From Oscillospiraceae bacterium (lineage in GTDB: Bacteria; Bacillota; Clostridia; Oscillospirales; Ruminococcaceae), in contig JAJQGB010000009.1 of assembly GCA_021200775.1 (NCBI GenBank), positions 191,773 to 255,772 on the forward strand: a stretch of DNA of 64,000 nucleotides. Direction: 5' to 3'. Positions 60,702-64,000 of the stretch are shown in pieces. Made by a program: the position numbers and the translations under genes. How positions within the stretch are numbered: the first letter of the stretch is position 1; each line of letters begins with the position of its first letter. The notes under the pieces were generated by a model, which worked only from the letters and a program-made list of their open reading frames with translations, did not search any database and had not been told where the DNA came from.

Positions 60702-61949
60702 GTGTCTTGGGTTAAAAGAATTTTGTCGGTAATTGTTTGTCTTACTGTCGTTCTGGCGACGTTTTCCGCTTGCGGAGAGACTGAAGTGGTGCTTCCTGAT
60801 GAAGACGGCTGGGTAACTGCCTGGGCGGCGGCTCCCGAAGCTTCCGATGTCGACACGCTTCCCTCAAACCCGGGACTGAAAAATAACACCCTCCGTGAGG
60901 TCATTCGCCCCAGCATTTCCGGGGACACCATCACTATAACTCTCTCGAATGAATACGGCTCGATTCCTGTCGTCTTTGAAAGCGTGCATATCGCAAAGCT
61001 CAAATCCTCCGGAAGCGACGCTATAGATACATCCACCGACACGGTTCTCACCTTTGATGGCTCCGAAAGCGTAACTGTCGAAGCCGGAGCAACCGTCACC
61101 TGCGACGCCATAAGCTTTGAAGTCGAAGCTCTCGAAGAAATCGCAGTTTCAATCCATCTTGGGGACTACACCGGCGGAACTGTAACCTGCCACAAGCTCT
61201 CAAACTATTCGACATGGGTCACCGAGGGCAACTGTGTCTCGGACGAAAGCTTCTCGGCGGTCAAGGTAATGAGCAGTTGGTACTATATAACACGGCTCGA
61301 CGTCTGGAGCGAAGCGGGAACGAAGGCTATTGTCTGCCTCGGAGACTCGATAACAGACGGTGCCTGCTCGACCTATAACCAGTACCAGTCCTGGTGCGAC
61401 CAGCTGGCGGAGATGCTTAACTCCAATCCCGACACCGAAAATATTTCGGTAGTCAACATGGGAATTTCCGGGAACATGATTACCAGCGAGTACTCCGATT
61501 CCGCAGTGAACCGCCTCGAGAGGGACGTTCTTGAAGTCTCGGGAGTCCGCTATGTCATACTATTAATAGGTATAAACGACGTCGGAACCGCACAGGCGGA
61601 CATTTCCGACGAGATGATAGAGTGTTATAAGGAGATAATCTCCCAGTGCCACGCCGCAGGACTGAAGGTCTATGCCGGAACACTGACTCCCGTTAAGGGA
61701 AACTTCTACTATTCCGAACTTCACGAGAAGATTCGCACTGCCGTCAACGAGTTCCTCACATCTGAAGATTCCGGCTTTGACGGAGTGATAGATTTCGGAG
61801 GAGCAATCGCCAGCGAGGATGACTCAGCCCAGATGGCGGACGAGTACAATGGCTCCACCGCTGACTATCTCCACCCGGGAGATGCAGGATACAAGAGAAT
61901 GGCGGAGGAAGCCTATAACTCATTATTGAGCTTTTGGTCGACAACATAA
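60702..61949 (+). CDS. SGNH/GDSL-type hydrolase lipoprotein, paralog 1
   Basis: 415 residues from a GTG at 60702, 8 bases after GGGAGG; a TTG at 60699 is the alternative. Lipobox TFSACG. An N-terminal beta domain (about 30-195) precedes the SGNH domain: block I CLGDSITDG (catalytic Ser), MGISGN (Gly), GINDVG (Asn) and DYLHPGDAGY (catalytic Asp/His). Such two-domain enzymes are often carbohydrate esterases that remove acetyl groups from xylan or pectin; the substrate here is inferred only from the neighbouring GH5 and CE15-like genes. Confidence 0.88.
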   Translation: MSWVKRILSVIVCLTVVLATFSACGETEVVLPDEDGWVTAWAAAPEASDVDTLPSNPGLKNNTLREVIRPSISGDTITITLSNEYGSIPVVFESVHIAKLKSSGSDAIDTSTDTVLTFDGSESVTVEAGATVTCDAISFEVEALEEIAVSIHLGDYTGGTVTCHKLSNYSTWVTEGNCVSDESFSAVKVMSSWYYITRLDVWSEAGTKAIVCLGDSITDGACSTYNQYQSWCDQLAEMLNSNPDTENISVVNMGISGNMITSEYSDSAVNRLERDVLEVSGVRYVILLIGINDVGTAQADISDEMIECYKEIISQCHAAGLKVYAGTLTPVKGNFYYSELHEKIRTAVNEFLTSEDSGFDGVIDFGGAIASEDDSAQMADEYNGSTADYLHPGDAGYKRMAEEAYNSLLSFWSTT

Positions 61950-61984
61950 TGCCTTTGAGCAGAGGCTGATATTTGAAGAGCAAG

Positions 61985-62018
61985 ACACCGTGTGGATTTC
62001 CATGCGGTGTTTTGCTTT
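61985..62018 (+). terminator. Terminator after first SGNH hydrolase
   Basis: ACACCG-T-GTGG-ATTT-CCAT-G-CGGTGT followed by TTTGCTTTC. Confidence 0.78.
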
Positions 62019-62021
62019 CTG

Positions 62022-62165
62022 AAACCTCTCCGTCTGCGCCTACGGCGCATCCACCTCCCCTTTCAGGGGAGGCTTAGTGTCGTTCTCTCAAAACTCGTAA
62101 CGAGGTAGCAAAAGGCTCCCCTGAAAGGGGAGCTGTCAGCCCAAAGGGCTGACTGAGGGGTTTCC
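62022..62165. repeat. MITE/REP-like palindromic element, copy F
   Basis: GAAACCTCTCCGTC left end and GACTGAGGGGTTTCC right end; inner CCTCCCCTTTCAGGGGAGGC and GGCTCCCCTGAAAGGGGAGC; side hairpins TGCGCCTACGGCGCA and CAGCCCAAAGGGCTG. Confidence 0.82.
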
Positions 62166-62175
62166 AAAAAAACAG

Positions 62176-62204
62176 TTTACTTTTCCCGAATAATATGCTA
62201 CAAT
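62176..62204 (+). promoter_or_regulatory. Promoter of second SGNH hydrolase gene
   Basis: TTTACT (62176-62181), 17 bp, TACAAT (62199-62204), extended TGC; starts 11 bp after repeat copy F. Confidence 0.72.
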
Positions 62205-62243
62205 AGACTTACTTATTTATTTTCATCGAAAGGAACAACTATT

Positions 62244-63542
62244 ATGACTAAGAAATTTGGACATCTTCGTCGGTTTGCGGCTCTTGTTCTGGCTTCGGCA
62301 ATGGCATTTACCACGTTGACAGCTTGCGGGAGCACCGAAAACGACGCTGATGTAACGGAGGAAGAAGAAATGGAAGAAGTAGTTGAAGAAGTAACAGAGT
62401 CCTGGCTTGCGGCTTGGGGAACATCCATGCAGACCGTCTGGTCTTCGGACACTATCCCGAGCGAGGCAACAAGCGGCGAGACGGTCACCATCCGTCAGCA
62501 GATTCGTCCTTCCGTATCGGGAAGCGAACTCAGGTTCACACTTTCCAATCAGTACGGTAGCACAGATCTGGTAATCGACAGCATGGAAATCGCAATGCTT
62601 CTCGCCCCGATGAGCTACGAAATCGACACTGACAGCTCTGTCGCAGTCACCTATGAAGGAAGCACTACCATCACAGTCCCGGCAGGCGAGACCATCGTCA
62701 CCGATGCAGTCGAGTTCAGCTACTCAGCACTCGACGACATCGCCGTTTCTATGGAAATAAGCTCGATGCCGTCAACCATCACGCTTCACAGAGCTTCTCG
62801 TTGCACCAACTGGATTATCACCGGTTCGCACGTTTCTGACAACGACTGGTCGGGAGCTTCCACCTATGCAATGTGGTACTTCCTGGCTGTAATGGACGTC
62901 AAGGCGGACGAAAATTCCGGAAGCGCAATCGTGTGCCTGGGCGACTCCCTTACCGACGGCGCAAGCATCACCGAAAACTCATTCACCCGTTACACCGACG
63001 CACTCATGGAGCTCATGCAGGAAGACCTCTATTTGCAGTATTATTCTGTAATCAACATGGGTGTCGGCGGAACCAATTTCTTAGGTTCGTCTGACAACTC
63101 CACCGGCTTGGGAAGAGTCACAAGAGACATTATTAACATTTCCGGTGTCAAGTACTGTATAGTCCTGATGGGCGTCAACGACATCGGCGGTGCAACTACC
63201 GACATTTCGGCTGACATCATCGCCGGTTACGAAACTCTTGTCGAGCAGTGCCACGAAGCCGGAATCACCGTCATCGGTTGCACAATCACTCCGTTCAACG
63301 GAAGTAGCTACTATTCTGAGCTCCACGAGGAAATCCGCCTTGCCGTAAACGAGTACATCATGTCCGAGGATTCTGCGTTCGACGGCTATGTCGACCTGGC
63401 ATCGGCAGTCGCTTCCGAAGCTGATTCATCGAAGATGGATTCGAGCTACGTTTCCACATGGAACGACTATCTCCACTTCAACGCAACCGGCTATGGGCTT
63501 CTCGGCTCGACCATTTATGATTATCTTACCATGTTTATCTGA
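62244..63542 (+). CDS. SGNH/GDSL-type hydrolase lipoprotein, paralog 2
   Basis: 432 residues with lipobox TLTACG and an acidic linker (TEEEEMEEVVEEV). Same two-domain plan as 60702: N-terminal beta domain, then CLGDSLTDG (Ser), MGVGGTN (Gly), MGVNDIG (Asn) and DYLHFNATGY (Asp/His). The paralogs are clearly diverged, so they probably have different substrates. AAAGGA precedes the ATG. The next gene starts 20 bases downstream, probably in the same operon. Confidence 0.88.
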   Translation: MTKKFGHLRRFAALVLASAMAFTTLTACGSTENDADVTEEEEMEEVVEEVTESWLAAWGTSMQTVWSSDTIPSEATSGETVTIRQQIRPSVSGSELRFTLSNQYGSTDLVIDSMEIAMLLAPMSYEIDTDSSVAVTYEGSTTITVPAGETIVTDAVEFSYSALDDIAVSMEISSMPSTITLHRASRCTNWIITGSHVSDNDWSGASTYAMWYFLAVMDVKADENSGSAIVCLGDSLTDGASITENSFTRYTDALMELMQEDLYLQYYSVINMGVGGTNFLGSSDNSTGLGRVTRDIINISGVKYCIVLMGVNDIGGATTDISADIIAGYETLVEQCHEAGITVIGCTITPFNGSSYYSELHEEIRLAVNEYIMSEDSAFDGYVDLASAVASEADSSKMDSSYVSTWNDYLHFNATGYGLLGSTIYDYLTMFI

Positions 63543-63562
63543 TATATTGAAAGGAACAAACC

Positions 63563-64000
63563 ATGAAGAAACTAAAAAAGAGTCTGTCACTGATAGTCGC
63601 CCTGATGATGGCACTTTCCGTCTTCACCGGATGTGCAAGCAGTTCTCAGGACACTGAAATTACCGAGCCTGCCGTTGTGACATCAGACGCAGAGGTAACC
63701 GAGGCGGTTACCTCAACCGAAGAAGTTACCACCACTACTGAGGCTACAACAACCGAAGCGGTTACAACCACGACGGAAGCGACAACTGCTGTCACCACAG
63801 AAGCGACCACGGCAACCGTTGCAACTACCGAAGAGACAACAGCGGCATATACAGTCGAGGAAATGAACGCCACAATGTACGCAAAAGCGTCCGTAAATGT
63901 CCGTTCCGGTCCTTCGACCGATTATGACAGAATCGGACACCTTGACGAGGGCGAGGAAGTAACCGTTACCGGACTTGCTTCAACCGGCTGGTACCGAATC
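63563..64000 (+). CDS. SH3b-domain lipoprotein with Thr-rich linker (cut by window edge)
   Basis: Not in the ORF track because it runs off the window. 146 codons visible from the ATG at 63563, with AAAGGA upstream. Lipobox VFTGCA, a Thr/Glu/Val-rich linker (about 30-90), then the start of a bacterial SH3 domain: YAKASVNVRSGPSTDYDRIGHLDEGEEVTV...GWYRI. Probably a wall-binding lipoprotein whose C-terminal, possibly enzymatic, part lies outside. The Val-rich minus-strand ORFs at 63646-63940 are shadows. Confidence 0.85.
   Translation, partial: MKKLKKSLSLIVALMMALSVFTGCASSSQDTEITEPAVVTSDAEVTEAVTSTEEVTTTTEATTTEAVTTTTEATTAVTTEATTATVATTEETTAAYTVEEMNATMYAKASVNVRSGPSTDYDRIGHLDEGEEVTVTGLASTGWYRI

Noticed and set aside
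60447-60732. ORFs across the tRNA gene
   Set aside because: They run through tRNA-Leu, its promoter and the SGNH promoter; not coding.

Overview
The window looks like a chromosomal segment of a Gram-positive, polysaccharide-degrading Clostridia member (Oscillospiraceae/Ruminococcus-like). This is inferred from protein style, many lipoproteins, consensus sigma-A promoters with extended TGn -10 boxes, NPxTG-type wall-anchor tails, Thr-rich linkers in secreted enzymes, and plant cell-wall enzymes (GH5, CE15-like, SGNH esterases). No rRNA or other taxonomic marker is present, so the assignment is tentative.

Layout. 1-3733: tail of the tryptophan operon, trpD(partial)-C-F-B-A, with overlapping genes. 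4105-6942: a large anchored surface protein. 7438-8892: first of four paralogous ABC-type solute-binding lipoproteins. 9153-34112: a Hanks-type phospho-signalling island with five Ser/Thr kinases, two PP2C phosphatases, four clear FHA proteins plus one degenerate one, a trypsin-like protease fused through a membrane segment to FHA, three lipoproteins built from a repeated domain, and at its end a small Cys/Pro peptide gene followed by a radical SAM-SPASM-JAB fusion. 34170-43904 (mostly minus strand): an uncharacterised helical protein, a CE15-like esterase, two solute-binding proteins, a YtqA-type radical SAM protein, an SH3b protein and an AlgI-like membrane protein. 44106-49115: HtrA protease, a repeat-rich intergenic region, proS, a GtrA-like protein and a nucleotidyltransferase. 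49173-58875: fourth solute-binding protein, SDR dehydrogenase, anchored protein, heterodimeric ABC exporter, a candidate sRNA, and a BlaI/BlaR1-like pair with its operators. 58939-64000: a GH5 glycosidase interrupted by an in-frame TAG, tRNA-Leu(GAG), two SGNH lipoprotein hydrolases and a truncated SH3b lipoprotein.

How it works together. Five promoters in the signalling island share an element AAACTACGG-N18-TATAAT (27 nt from the first A to the -10 in all five; one copy is degenerate). They drive the first kinase, two separate FHA genes, the FHA/PP2C/protease/kinase run, and the peptide/radical SAM-JAB pair. This suggests that the peptide-maturation-like module belongs to the kinase regulon. 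Three kinases and the protease span the membrane with their phospho-signalling domains inside, and one kinase carries outside the same domain that makes up the three lipoproteins. Envelope or polysaccharide sensing is a reasonable but unproven role.

Dispersed palindromic MITE/REP-like elements (six copies) occupy several intergenic gaps. They contain terminator-like hairpins, and one supplies the apparent ribosome-binding site of the GtrA-like gene.
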